Source of the DNA: Bacteroidota bacterium
GTDB lineage: Bacteria > Bacteroidota > Bacteroidia > UKL13-3
Length of the DNA stretch: 64,000 nt
Reading direction: 5' to 3'
NCBI GenBank assembly: GCA_040388375.1
Contig: JAZKBU010000002.1
Span: 141,221 to 205,220 of the forward strand
The notes beneath the pieces were generated by a model. That model was not told the DNA's origin, searched no databases, and saw only the letters and a list, made by a program, of their open reading frames with translations. The position numbers and the translations under genes are program-made. Below, in pieces: positions 45,987 through 55,039 of this stretch (position 1 is the first letter of the stretch; each line of letters opens with the position of its first letter).

Positions 45987-47333
45987 ATGTATGCTATAGT
46001 AGATATTGAGACAACGGGCGGGCATGCTAGCAGCAACGGTATTACCGAAATATGTATTTTTTTGCACGATGGCGAAAAAGTAACCGGGCAATACCAGACA
46101 CTTATAAACCCGGGTATGGAAATACCTCGGTATATTGAATCGTTTACAGGTATTACCAACGAAATGGTAGCAAAAGCACCCGCTTTTAGTCAGGTAGCTG
46201 AAACTATTTTCAACTATCTAAACGGACCCATTTTTATAGCCCATAATGTAAATTTTGATTACTCATTTATTAAATACGCTTTAGGTATTTGTGGTTATGA
46301 ATTAAACAGCAAAAAACTATGCACTGTAAGGTTAAGCCGTAAAATAATTCCGGGTTACAGTTCATACAGCTTAGGTAATTTATGCGGTTATTTAAAAATA
46401 CCCATAAGCGACAGGCACAGGGCGCAAGGCGATGCAGAGGCTACCGTAAAACTATTTGAATTATTGCTTAAACGTGATAACGAAGAGCATATAAACCAAA
46501 TGCTCAAACGCAATTCAAAAGAGCAGGTACTCCCTCCTAATTTACCCAAAGAGCAGTTTGATAGTTTACCGGACAAACCGGGTATTTATTACTTCCATAA
46601 TCAGGCAGGAAAAATAATTTATATAGGCAAAGCCAAATCAATTAAATCAAGGGTAAGCAGCCACTTTTCAAACAACTCCCCTAACCGACAAAAACAAAAT
46701 TTTATGCGCGATATTTATACCATATCGTTTGAAGAAACAGCTACCGAATTAATGGCATTGTTATTAGAATCGCATGAAATAAAACACCATTGGCCAGAGT
46801 TTAACAAAGCACAAAAAAGATACGATGCGCAATATGGTTTATATGATTACGAAGACAGGAATGGAATTATCCGTTTAGGCTTTGAGTTAATGACCAAACA
46901 CCGCCATGTAAAACCACTGTTAGAGTTTAGCAGTAAAATACAAGCCATTGAAAACATTCAATTACTGGCCAATGAGTATGATCTTTGCCCGCAGCTTTGT
47001 GGCGTACAACTGACTTGCGCAAACGAAACCTGCGCCTGCAAAAAACAGGAAACCGTTTTTAACTATAATGCCAAAGTGAATGATTTAATTATTGCCCTGA
47101 GCAATAAAGACAGTTATTTAATAGTAGATAAAGGCCGGAACAAAAAAGAATACTCAGCCATTTGGGTTGATAAAGGTAAACTGATAGGTATGGGTTACGT
47201 ACCAAAAAATATTGAACCCAACAATATAGATGAAGTAATCACCTTCATTAAAAAATACAAAGAGAATTTCTTTATGCAAAATCAGGTAGCCAATTTTGCC
47301 AGTAATTATCCTGAAAAATTAGTTTGGTTATAA
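45987..47333 (+). CDS. DEDD exonuclease (DnaQ-like) fused to a GIY-YIG nuclease domain
   Basis: A 448-residue two-nuclease protein. The N-terminal exonuclease (about 1-160) has IVDIETTGG (D and E of motif I), HNVNFDYSFI (motif II) and HRAQGDAEAT (motif III, H and D). The GIY-YIG domain (about 193-275) has PGIYYFHNQAGKIIYIGKAKSIKSRVSSHF and a Glu in LMALLLESHEIK, as in UvrC or Cho. The C-terminal part has a Cys-rich patch (CPQLCGVQLTCANETCACKK). Comparable fusions are annotated as polymerase III epsilon-like / UvrC-like proteins in other bacteria. A role in excision repair is inferred. Confidence 0.92.
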   Translation: MYAIVDIETTGGHASSNGITEICIFLHDGEKVTGQYQTLINPGMEIPRYIESFTGITNEMVAKAPAFSQVAETIFNYLNGPIFIAHNVNFDYSFIKYALGICGYELNSKKLCTVRLSRKIIPGYSSYSLGNLCGYLKIPISDRHRAQGDAEATVKLFELLLKRDNEEHINQMLKRNSKEQVLPPNLPKEQFDSLPDKPGIYYFHNQAGKIIYIGKAKSIKSRVSSHFSNNSPNRQKQNFMRDIYTISFEETATELMALLLESHEIKHHWPEFNKAQKRYDAQYGLYDYEDRNGIIRLGFELMTKHRHVKPLLEFSSKIQAIENIQLLANEYDLCPQLCGVQLTCANETCACKKQETVFNYNAKVNDLIIALSNKDSYLIVDKGRNKKEYSAIWVDKGKLIGMGYVPKNIEPNNIDEVITFIKKYKENFFMQNQVANFASNYPEKLVWL

Positions 47334-47334
47334 G

Positions 47335-48015
47335 CTATATGAGTTCCAACAATTGTTGCATACCCTTTGAAGCCACTTCCTGTATACTTACCAGGTTATT
47401 ATAATTACGAATAGGTAAAGGATTAGGGTCTATTACATAAAGGTTATGCTGAGGGTTAAAATAATCAAGCAGACCGGCCGCAGGATATACTTGTAAACTA
47501 GTACCAATAACTAACATCATATCCGCTTCCTGTACCATTTCTACAGCTTGTTCAATAGCAGGAACTGACTCGCCAAACCAAACAATATTAGGCCTTAATT
47601 GCGAACCCAATTCACATACTTCGCCCATTTTTAATTCCCAACCATCAATATCGTAAATCAATGAATCATTGATAGTGCTTTTAGCTTGTGTGATAAGGCC
47701 ATGTAAATGCAATACGTTTTTACTACCCGCACGCTCATGTAAATTGTCAACGTTTTGCGTAATTATTTGTACGTGGTACCTGTTTTCTAATTCCTTTAGT
47801 AAATAATGTGCCTCGTTAGGGTTTACTTCCAATACGTTTTTTCTACGCATGTTGTAAAAGTCCTGCACCATAGTTGGGTTGCGTAACCAGGCATCGTAGG
47901 TAGCCACTTCTTCTATTTTATAACCTTCCCATAGTCCACCACTATCTCTAAATGTTTTAATACCACTTTCAGCACTTACACCTGCACCCGATAATACAAC
48001 TAACTTTTTCATCAT
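47335..48015 (-). CDS. NAD-dependent protein deacylase (sirtuin, class III-like)
   Basis: A 226-residue sirtuin. NAD-binding and catalytic motifs are LSGAGVSAESGIKTFRDSGGLWEG, TQNVDNLHERAG with the catalytic His in LHLHG (about 104), and IVWFGESVP and GTSLQVYPAAGL. FYNMRRKNV carries the Tyr and Arg that in CobB/SIRT5 accept succinyl or malonyl lysine. The region that usually holds four zinc-binding Cys has only one (GEVCELG), so it probably lacks zinc. Its start directly abuts the stop of the upstream papain-like gene, so the two form an operon. Confidence 0.93.
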   Translation of the reverse strand: MMKKLVVLSGAGVSAESGIKTFRDSGGLWEGYKIEEVATYDAWLRNPTMVQDFYNMRRKNVLEVNPNEAHYLLKELENRYHVQIITQNVDNLHERAGSKNVLHLHGLITQAKSTINDSLIYDIDGWELKMGEVCELGSQLRPNIVWFGESVPAIEQAVEMVQEADMMLVIGTSLQVYPAAGLLDYFNPQHNLYVIDPNPLPIRNYNNLVSIQEVASKGMQQLLELI

Positions 48016-48708
48016 TTAATTACTAGAAGGTAAATACAAACGTATAAACTGTGCATCGTGGCTTATTTTTCCAAATACTTTATAAAAAGATTTTTCAAGT
48101 ACCGTGCTTGTCAATACTTCTTCCTTCACTACACCAAAAGGAAAACGCCCACTTGAATGAATAAAATAAGCCAAGCCTTTTTGTACCAATATAAACCCGG
48201 TATGATTATCCAAGCCAATAATATAAAGTCCGCTTCCTTTGTGAAGGATAGCATTATTAAACTCCTGTAAAGAAGCATTGTTGGCATAAGTAATATTACT
48301 TTTTGAGCATAAGGTTTTTATCATTTCCTCCGAAGCACATTGAGCCAAAGCATTTCTATCCAGTTTAACACCTAAGTGTTGTAATACTGTAGTTACAAAA
48401 TAACCACAAGCTATGCTGCCTTCACCGGGCACATAAGTAGTTCCATAAAAACTCCAACGCGTACCCAACCAAAATGGTAACAAGTGTTTAGTAAAGTTAT
48501 TAATTAAGTTTTGTTGGGCATTGTTTACCGTTAGGTTTTTATTACTCTGCTTTATTTCATCACATGTTTTTCTGTAAGCCTTTTCCGAATAGTAAAACTG
48601 ATGGTAACCCAATATAAAAGGTCTGTAAGAAGTAAACCACATACACGCCATAGCTATGCAGAAAACAATGTATATATAACCTATAGTTCTTAATATTTTT
48701 TTACCCAT
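48016..48708 (-). CDS. membrane-anchored protein, possible NlpC/P60-like (papain-fold) peptidase
   Basis: A 230-residue protein with one N-terminal membrane helix (ILRTIGYIYIVFCIAMACMWF, about 5-25). I do not recognise a named family. The segment GTRWSFYGTTYVPGEGSIACGYFVTTVLQHLG (about 82-113) resembles the Cys-containing helix of NlpC/P60 enzymes, and NHTGFILVQKG (about 168-178) and FIHSSG supply candidate His residues. The likely role is therefore a peptidase or amidase acting outside the inner membrane, but this rests on motif order only. It is directly coupled (0 bp) to the sirtuin gene. Confidence 0.6.
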   Translation of the reverse strand: MGKKILRTIGYIYIVFCIAMACMWFTSYRPFILGYHQFYYSEKAYRKTCDEIKQSNKNLTVNNAQQNLINNFTKHLLPFWLGTRWSFYGTTYVPGEGSIACGYFVTTVLQHLGVKLDRNALAQCASEEMIKTLCSKSNITYANNASLQEFNNAILHKGSGLYIIGLDNHTGFILVQKGLAYFIHSSGRFPFGVVKEEVLTSTVLEKSFYKVFGKISHDAQFIRLYLPSSN

Positions 48709-48718
48709 TTACGTTAAG

Positions 48719-48726
48719 CAAATATA
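48719..48726 (-). promoter_or_regulatory. candidate -7 element of the papain-like/sirtuin operon
   Basis: Minus-strand TATATTTG is an exact TAnnTTTG match, 10 bases before the ATG at 48708. No correctly spaced TTG is seen, so the call is weak. Confidence 0.4.
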
Positions 48727-48760
48727 AAGGGCAATCGTAATTATTTAGCATTACTAAAAG

Positions 48761-50839
48761 CTATGAATGCAAATTTTTTAAATAATTATACGTTTCAACT
48801 TGCGACCTGTTTTTATCCTTGCAATCACTTAACAGATAATCGTTTTCACCATTTTCATTTATTCTGCGTGCTTTACAGGTATCATTCAGTTGTAAATTTA
48901 TAATATCCTTTATCGTTTTCTTAATTTCCTCATTGTATATGGGGAAACCGCACTCTATCCTGTTATTTAAATTACGGCTCATCCAATCGGCACTGGCCAG
49001 GTAAATCAATTCATTGCCATTGTTACAGAATATATACACCCTTGAGTGCTCCAAAAATTTATCAATAATGCTTATTACTTCAATGTTTTCGCTTAAGCCC
49101 TTTACCCTTGGTACTAATGAACAAACGCCTCTCACAATCAATTGAACTTTTACCCCTGCTATACTCGCATCGTATAATTTTTTAATTACATCATTATCAA
49201 CCAAGCTATTCATTTTAGCAATAATATAAGCCGGCTTACCCGCTTTGCTATTGCTCGTTTCCTGATCAATCATTTCTAGGAACCTGCGTTTCATGTTATC
49301 AGGTGCTATTAACAAATGCTTGTATGTTCCGCGTTTTAAATTCAAAAACAATTGGTCACTAAGCATTTCCAAATCGCTGGTTAATCTTTCATCTTTGGTG
49401 AAAATAGCAAAATCGCTATACACACGGCTGGTCATGCCATTATAATTGCCCGTTGAAAGATGAGCGTATTTAACCGTTTGACTATTCTCTTTTCTGTATA
49501 TTAAGCAGAATTTGGTATGTACCTTTTGCCCCGGTTTTCCAAAGTGAACATGAGCACCTGCTTCCTGCAATTGGTTAGTCCAATAAATATTAGCTTCTTC
49601 ATCAAACCTTGCCTGTAACTCCATTAGCACAATTACAATTTTTCCATTCTTAATCGCATTAATCAAAGCATTTACCACATTACTATGTTTGGCTACCCTG
49701 TACAAAGTAATTTTAATGGTATGAACCCCCGGGTCAATAGCGGCCTCACGTAACAAACGAATTAAATAGTCAAACGATTCATAAGGATGATGTAACAATA
49801 CATCATGGGTTTTAATTACATCAAAAAGTATTTTGGCTTTATCTAACTCCCCAATATTTAAAGGTGGATGGTTTTCATAATAATCTTCCGGGCTGCCTAC
49901 TTTCGGAAAATCCATAAAGTCTTTAAAGTTATGATACCTTCCTCCTGCTACCCTGTTTACATTTTTTAAATCTAATTTTTTAGTAAACAAGTCAAGCATT
50001 TCCTGTGGCATAGCCGCATCGTACACAAAACGGGTAGGCAAACCTTTGGAGCGTTGTTTAATGCTCTTTTGAATTTTATCTAATAACGTAACCGTATAAT
50101 CTCTATCATCTGCATCAATAGTAAACTCCGCATCGCGGGTTATTTTAATAATGTATGCCTCGTAAGTATCATAATCGTACTGTTGAAATATTCGGCCTAA
50201 GTTTAATTTAATAATGTCTTCTAAACATATAATAAAATTACCATCTTCATTGGTTGGCAACTGATAAAATCTATTTAAAGCACCAACGGGTACTTCTATA
50301 ATGGCATGTTTAGGAATTAATTTACCGGTACTATCATTTAAACTAACAGCTAAGTAAATTGACCTGTCTCTTAAATGTGGTGTATGTCTTAAATCGTCAA
50401 TAACAATAGGAAAAAGTAAATTAATAATATTGGCTTTAAAATATTCCTTTACCTGTTGTTTCTGCGTTTCGTTTACTTGTAAATCGTTTACCAGAAAAAT
50501 TTTCTTTTCCGCTAAACTAGGTAGTATGCTGTTTTGGTAAATCTTGTTAAATCGGTCTTGTAATATTTGGGTTCTGTACTGTATAGCATCTAAAATTTCG
50601 TTAGGGCTATTTTGCACATCGCTAATGGCTTTTTTTCCATTTACCCTTTGTACCCTTCTTAACTGGGCTACCCTTACCCTAAAAAACTCATCTAAATTAG
50701 AAGAAAAAATAGCCAGAAACTTAATACGCTCCATTAAAGGAGTTGCAGGGTTTTCGGCTTCTTGCAAAACTCTTTCATTAAAATACAGCCAACTAATTTC
50801 GCGGTCTTTAAATAAATAGTTCTTATTACTTTTAATCAT
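48761..50839 (-). CDS. ppk1: polyphosphate kinase 1
   Basis: A 692-residue PPK1, full length. The N-terminal domain begins DREISWLYFNERVLQEAENP and continues FSSNLDEFFRVRVAQLRR. The two catalytic His are visible in GQKVHTKFCLIYR (autophosphorylated, about 439) and FLEHSRVYIF (about 596). YHNFKDFMDFP and the LSTGNYNGMTSRVYSDFAIFT stretch are also standard. It makes long-chain inorganic polyphosphate from ATP, reversibly, in the cytoplasm. It is 52 bp from the upstream end of the papain-like gene on the same strand but has its own promoter. Confidence 0.97.
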   Translation of the reverse strand: MIKSNKNYLFKDREISWLYFNERVLQEAENPATPLMERIKFLAIFSSNLDEFFRVRVAQLRRVQRVNGKKAISDVQNSPNEILDAIQYRTQILQDRFNKIYQNSILPSLAEKKIFLVNDLQVNETQKQQVKEYFKANIINLLFPIVIDDLRHTPHLRDRSIYLAVSLNDSTGKLIPKHAIIEVPVGALNRFYQLPTNEDGNFIICLEDIIKLNLGRIFQQYDYDTYEAYIIKITRDAEFTIDADDRDYTVTLLDKIQKSIKQRSKGLPTRFVYDAAMPQEMLDLFTKKLDLKNVNRVAGGRYHNFKDFMDFPKVGSPEDYYENHPPLNIGELDKAKILFDVIKTHDVLLHHPYESFDYLIRLLREAAIDPGVHTIKITLYRVAKHSNVVNALINAIKNGKIVIVLMELQARFDEEANIYWTNQLQEAGAHVHFGKPGQKVHTKFCLIYRKENSQTVKYAHLSTGNYNGMTSRVYSDFAIFTKDERLTSDLEMLSDQLFLNLKRGTYKHLLIAPDNMKRRFLEMIDQETSNSKAGKPAYIIAKMNSLVDNDVIKKLYDASIAGVKVQLIVRGVCSLVPRVKGLSENIEVISIIDKFLEHSRVYIFCNNGNELIYLASADWMSRNLNNRIECGFPIYNEEIKKTIKDIINLQLNDTCKARRINENGENDYLLSDCKDKNRSQVETYNYLKNLHS

Positions 50840-50855
50840 AACCTAAATGACTTTC

Positions 50856-50883
50856 CAAATTTAATAATCCAAATAAACGACAA
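50856..50883 (-). promoter_or_regulatory. promoter of ppk1
   Basis: On the minus strand TTG (50883-50881), 17 bases, then TAAATTTG (50863-50856), an exact match to TAnnTTTG. The -7 element is 16 bases from the ATG at 50839. Confidence 0.55.
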
Positions 50884-51039
50884 AAGTGCTTTCAAATGAC
50901 CATACTATTTGCACAACAAATTCCACAATTGAAGATATAACAATTATTTAATGAACACTATATCTTAGTAAACTCATTGCCAGTTAATTTTAAAACTTTG
51001 ACTAAAGCCATGAAAAGTACCCAAAAATTGAGTGCATAA

Positions 51040-51073
51040 AAAAATCCTGCTATAAAGCTATAGCAGGATTTTT
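51040..51073. terminator. terminator of the DUF6580 gene
   Basis: AAAAATCCTGCTATA pairs perfectly with its complement over 15 bp around a 4-base loop. Runs of A before it and T after it allow termination in both directions; the minus-strand DUF6580 gene ends 21 bp away. Confidence 0.88.
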
Positions 51074-51093
51074 AAATATGGATGAGGTAAAGA

Positions 51094-51624
51094 CTATGCT
51101 TTAGCTTTCTCTTCTTTTAAGAAAGGTACATTTACTCTTAACAAGTAGTAAGCACCAAATAAAATAGTAGTGAATAATAAATCACCTTGCAATGAATTTT
51201 TAAAGAAAGGCAATGCAGCATAATAACTTTGCATTAATCCGCTAAAATTAACCGGGTAATAAGTATTGTCAGCAGCATATAAATAAACAAGGTTAGTTAC
51301 TAAGTAAAATACAATAGAACCCAATAATGAAGCACCTATTACAAAGCCCGGATTTTTTTTGTTGCTAATGGCAATTCCTAAAACACTTACCAAAGCAGTA
51401 CAAGCATAAACAGGAATCATATCGGCTCCGTACAAACCTAAAAACAAATCGCTTATAAACAAAGCTATTAAAGGCAATGCAATAGCCAAATATCTATTCG
51501 CTATAAATGCTCCTGCAAATAAAGCAATAGCACCAATTGGCGTAAAATTAGGTGGATGTGGTAAAAAACGGCAAATAGTTGCAACAGCAATTAAACCCAC
51601 TATAGTTAAAAATCTTTTATTCAT
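51094..51624 (-). CDS. DUF6580-family membrane protein (ECF S-component-like)
   Basis: A 176-residue protein with about five hydrophobic helices and a short charged tail (LKEEKAKA). The N-terminal RFLPHPPNFTPIGAIALFAGAFI and FISDLFLGLYG stretches are typical of DUF6580, annotated as putative transport proteins. They resemble the substrate-binding component of ECF vitamin transporters, which is inference. No energising ATPase genes lie next to it; the partner, if any, is elsewhere. Confidence 0.82.
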   Translation of the reverse strand: MNKRFLTIVGLIAVATICRFLPHPPNFTPIGAIALFAGAFIANRYLAIALPLIALFISDLFLGLYGADMIPVYACTALVSVLGIAISNKKNPGFVIGASLLGSIVFYLVTNLVYLYAADNTYYPVNFSGLMQSYYAALPFFKNSLQGDLLFTTILFGAYYLLRVNVPFLKEEKAKA

Positions 51625-51850
51625 GGTTAGTATCCTTAATTATTTATGATTGCGAAAGTAATGGCATCAACCCATAAAAACAAAAACTAAACAAAAACTA
51701 TTCATCAACAGCCTGTCAATAATTAATTTGGCAAATAAATCAGCCATTTAATTAACAATATGTCCGTTAAGCAACTTTTTTGACTGAAATAACTATTAAA
51801 TTATACATATTGCACTCAAAATTAAGAGAATTAAAATACACATCTAATAT

Positions 51851-54694
51851 ATGAAAAAACGATTCCTCCTCGCTGGTTTAGCTTTTTTAACAAGTGCAGG
51901 CTCAGCACTTAAAGCTCAAACACAGCCAGCAACTACCGGTCAAACGGTATTAATTGAAAAAGTTGTTGCCAAACCTGGCGAACTTAAAATTGGTTACGAG
52001 AAATACAAATTAGCCAATGGTTTAACCCTATTTATACACGAAGACCATTCAGATCCTTTGGTTCACGTTGAAGTTACCTACCACGTAGGTTCAGCTCGTG
52101 AAGCTGCAGGTAGATCAGGATTTGCGCATTTATTTGAGCACATGTTATTCCAAGGTTCAGAGCACGTAAAAGACGAAGAACACTTTAAAATGGTACAGGC
52201 TGCGGGTGGACAAATGAATGGTAACACAAACAGAGATAGAACTACCTACTTTGAAACAGTACCTTCAAACTACTTGGAAACAGCATTGTGGTTAGAGTCA
52301 GACAGGATGGGTTTTTTATTGGATTCATTAACAACCAAAAAATTTGAAGTACAACGCTCAACTGTAAAAAATGAAAAAGGTCAAAATGTTGACAACCAAC
52401 CTTACGGAAAAACAGACGAAATCCGTGACCAAAATATGTACCCTATGGGTCATCCGTACAGCTGGCCGGTAATCGGTTACTTACGCGATTTAGATAACGC
52501 TACTATTGATGACGTAAAGAATTTCTTTATGCGCTGGTACTCACCTAACAATGCTTCGTTAATTGTAAGTGGTGATGTGAATCCACAAGATGTAATCAGA
52601 TTAACTGAAAAATATTTTGGACCTATTCCAAAAGGACCTGAAGTACGTAAACAACGCGTAGAGCCTTTCAGATTAGCAGATAACAAATATGTAAACTACC
52701 CAGACAAAGTATTTTTCCCGTTAAACGAATATACTTGGCCTACAGTTCCTTCATACCATGCGGATGAAGCAGCACTTGATTTCTTAGGTGGTATTTTAAG
52801 CCAAGGTAAAAATGCAATTTTCTATAAAAACTTTATTAAACCTGAAAAACTGGTGCAAGCATCTAGTTATAACGTAGGTTCAGAGTTAGCAGGTGAGTTT
52901 GTAATTGATTTACTAACTTTCCCGGGTAGCGAAGAAGATGAAGAAAAATTATTAACTGAAACTTTGAACGAATTTAATACCAAAGGAGTAACTGATGTAG
53001 AAATTGCGGCTGCTTACGCCCAGGTAGAAAACAGTCTTATTGGCGCTATGGAAAGTGTACAAGGTCGTTCTTCATTGTTAATGTTCTTTAATTACATACA
53101 CAATGGCAAATCATATAACTTAGCTGAAGAATTAGCCCGTTACAAAAAAGTAACCAAAGAAGATGTAATGCGCGTATTCAGAACTTATATTTTAAACAGA
53201 AACTTTGTAAAAGTGCGTGTATTCCCTAAAGATTTAAATGCAGCTAACAAACAAGAGTATGTTCACAAAGATCCTGAAATGGAAAAAGGAACAAATGAGT
53301 TAGAATACAAAGGTTTATCATACAACAAACCAAAAGATAACTTTGATAGAAGCATTAAACCTACTCCACTTCCTTTAAAAAATGTAGTAGTACCTACCTA
53401 CTGGCAAACTACTTTACCTAACGGTATAAAAATTATCGGAACCCGCTCAACTGAAACACCAGGTGTTGATATTACTTTACGCATGAAAGGTGGAAACATG
53501 GTTTTAGATCCTTCAAAATCAGGATTAGCCAGTTTAACAGCTAATATGATGGGTGAGGCTACTCAAACATTAACCGGAGAGCAATTAGATGCTGCAACCC
53601 AAAAATTAGGTGGCGGATTCGGTTTCGGTGCTAGCTTTGATGCTTCTATTGCATCAGTAAGCTGCCAAAAGAAAGATTTAGACCAAATGCTTTATTTATT
53701 CCAGGATGCATTAATGCACCCTAAATTTACTGCAGAAGATTTTAAACGTATTTCAAACCAAACTTACCAAAACGTAGAGCAAAGCTTACAAAATGCTTCT
53801 TATGCAGGTAATGTTGTATTTGGCCGCTTATTATACGGAAAAGGAACCATACAAGGTGTGCCTGCCGGTGGAAGCACTAAAACAATCAAAGGTTTATCAA
53901 TTAAAGACGTACAATCATACTACGATAAATACTATGCACCAGATTATGCAACGGTAGTAGTTATTGGTGACTTGAGTCAAGAGGAAGTATTAGAGAAATT
54001 AAGTTTCTTAAAAGCTTGGGGTAAAAAGAATGTTGTTTTACCTAAATTAGATGGAGCTGTAGCTGTTGAACAAACACAAATTTACTTAGTAGATAAATAC
54101 AAAGCACCTCAATCACAAATTTTTGTAGGTAACCCTGCAATTCCTTACGACTGGAATGGAAAATACTACAAAGCAGGTTTAATGAACTTTATATTAGGAG
54201 GAAACTTCAATAGCCGTTTAAACTTAAACTTACGCGAAGAAAAAGGATTTACTTATGGTATCTATAGTAGTTTAAGAGGAAATGATTTTGGTGGTATCTG
54301 GGCTACATCTGCAGGTGTTAGACAAACATCTACTGATAGTGCAGTACGCGAAATCATGTATGAAATTAAAAAACTACGCGAAGGTGGAATTGATGATGAA
54401 GAATTAAACTTTATCAAAACATCAATTGGACAAAGCGATGCTTTAAGATATGAGTCAAATGGAGATAAAGCAGCTTTCTTAAACGGTATTGTAGAAAGAA
54501 ACTTACCTGCCGACTACCAAGCGCAACAAAAAGCTATTTTAAACTCATTAACCAAAGAAGAAGTAAAAGCTTTAGCCAACGAAATATTAGCCCCTGAAAA
54601 AATGGTAATAGTAGTAGTTGGTGACAGAGATAAAATTACAGAACCTTTGAAAAAATTAGGTTATAAAGTAACTGAAGTAAAAGCAAACGATTAA
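51851..54694 (+). CDS. M16 (insulinase/pitrilysin) metalloprotease, periplasmic
   Basis: A 947-residue two-domain M16 protease with a signal peptide (MKKRFLLAGLAFLTSAGSALKAQ, about 1-23). The inverted zinc motif HLFEH is at about 92-96, with the third ligand Glu expected in VKNEKGQN near 174. The second half (from about residue 510, LPNGIKIIGTRSTETPGVDI) is a homologous M16 domain lacking HxxEH, as usual. Family members cut peptides in a closed chamber, so it may finish off peptides imported into the periplasm. It is monocistronic with its own strong terminator. Confidence 0.95.
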   Translation: MKKRFLLAGLAFLTSAGSALKAQTQPATTGQTVLIEKVVAKPGELKIGYEKYKLANGLTLFIHEDHSDPLVHVEVTYHVGSAREAAGRSGFAHLFEHMLFQGSEHVKDEEHFKMVQAAGGQMNGNTNRDRTTYFETVPSNYLETALWLESDRMGFLLDSLTTKKFEVQRSTVKNEKGQNVDNQPYGKTDEIRDQNMYPMGHPYSWPVIGYLRDLDNATIDDVKNFFMRWYSPNNASLIVSGDVNPQDVIRLTEKYFGPIPKGPEVRKQRVEPFRLADNKYVNYPDKVFFPLNEYTWPTVPSYHADEAALDFLGGILSQGKNAIFYKNFIKPEKLVQASSYNVGSELAGEFVIDLLTFPGSEEDEEKLLTETLNEFNTKGVTDVEIAAAYAQVENSLIGAMESVQGRSSLLMFFNYIHNGKSYNLAEELARYKKVTKEDVMRVFRTYILNRNFVKVRVFPKDLNAANKQEYVHKDPEMEKGTNELEYKGLSYNKPKDNFDRSIKPTPLPLKNVVVPTYWQTTLPNGIKIIGTRSTETPGVDITLRMKGGNMVLDPSKSGLASLTANMMGEATQTLTGEQLDAATQKLGGGFGFGASFDASIASVSCQKKDLDQMLYLFQDALMHPKFTAEDFKRISNQTYQNVEQSLQNASYAGNVVFGRLLYGKGTIQGVPAGGSTKTIKGLSIKDVQSYYDKYYAPDYATVVVIGDLSQEEVLEKLSFLKAWGKKNVVLPKLDGAVAVEQTQIYLVDKYKAPQSQIFVGNPAIPYDWNGKYYKAGLMNFILGGNFNSRLNLNLREEKGFTYGIYSSLRGNDFGGIWATSAGVRQTSTDSAVREIMYEIKKLREGGIDDEELNFIKTSIGQSDALRYESNGDKAAFLNGIVERNLPADYQAQQKAILNSLTKEEVKALANEILAPEKMVIVVVGDRDKITEPLKKLGYKVTEVKAND

Positions 54695-54714
54695 TCGTTG
54701 CACAATAACTCTTT

Positions 54715-54752
54715 AAAAGCCTTGCAAACTATGTTTGCAAGGCTTTTTTTTT
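54715..54752 (+). terminator. terminator after the M16 protease gene
   Basis: AAAAGCCTTGCAAAC pairs perfectly with its complement over 15 bp around a TAT loop, then a run of T. Confidence 0.92.
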
Positions 54753-54950
54753 CCATAAAGCCCTCTTATATTTTAACCTTAAAAAAGTTAAAAATGAATA
54801 TCTGCCTGAGGTATTAACACCTAGGTATTACAAAACATTAACTGACAAACAAATACAGGCTTCTCCAAACCCATTTTAAGACAATAAAACAATCCACAAT
54901 TGCTTTAAAATTTGTGGGTATTTTATAGCCACCGGGTGCTTTAATTTCAG

Positions 54951-54958
54951 TACTTTTG
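54951..54958 (+). promoter_or_regulatory. candidate -7 promoter element of gyrA
   Basis: TACTTTTG matches TAnnTTTG exactly and lies 81 bases before the gyrA ATG, in a 280-bp gene-free stretch. No correctly spaced TTG is seen upstream. It would give a leader of about 75 bases. Confidence 0.4.
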
Positions 54959-55039
54959 AGCGTTATTGGTTTTTTATAATTTTATTCAGATTATGAATAA
55001 ATTTTTAATTTAAATACCGGTACTAAAAATCATTATAAA

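Noticed and set aside
54756..55039. Possible riboswitch or RNA leader before gyrA
   Set aside because: Only a short AGGTATTA direct repeat with a weak hairpin is seen; no known riboswitch core could be recognised.
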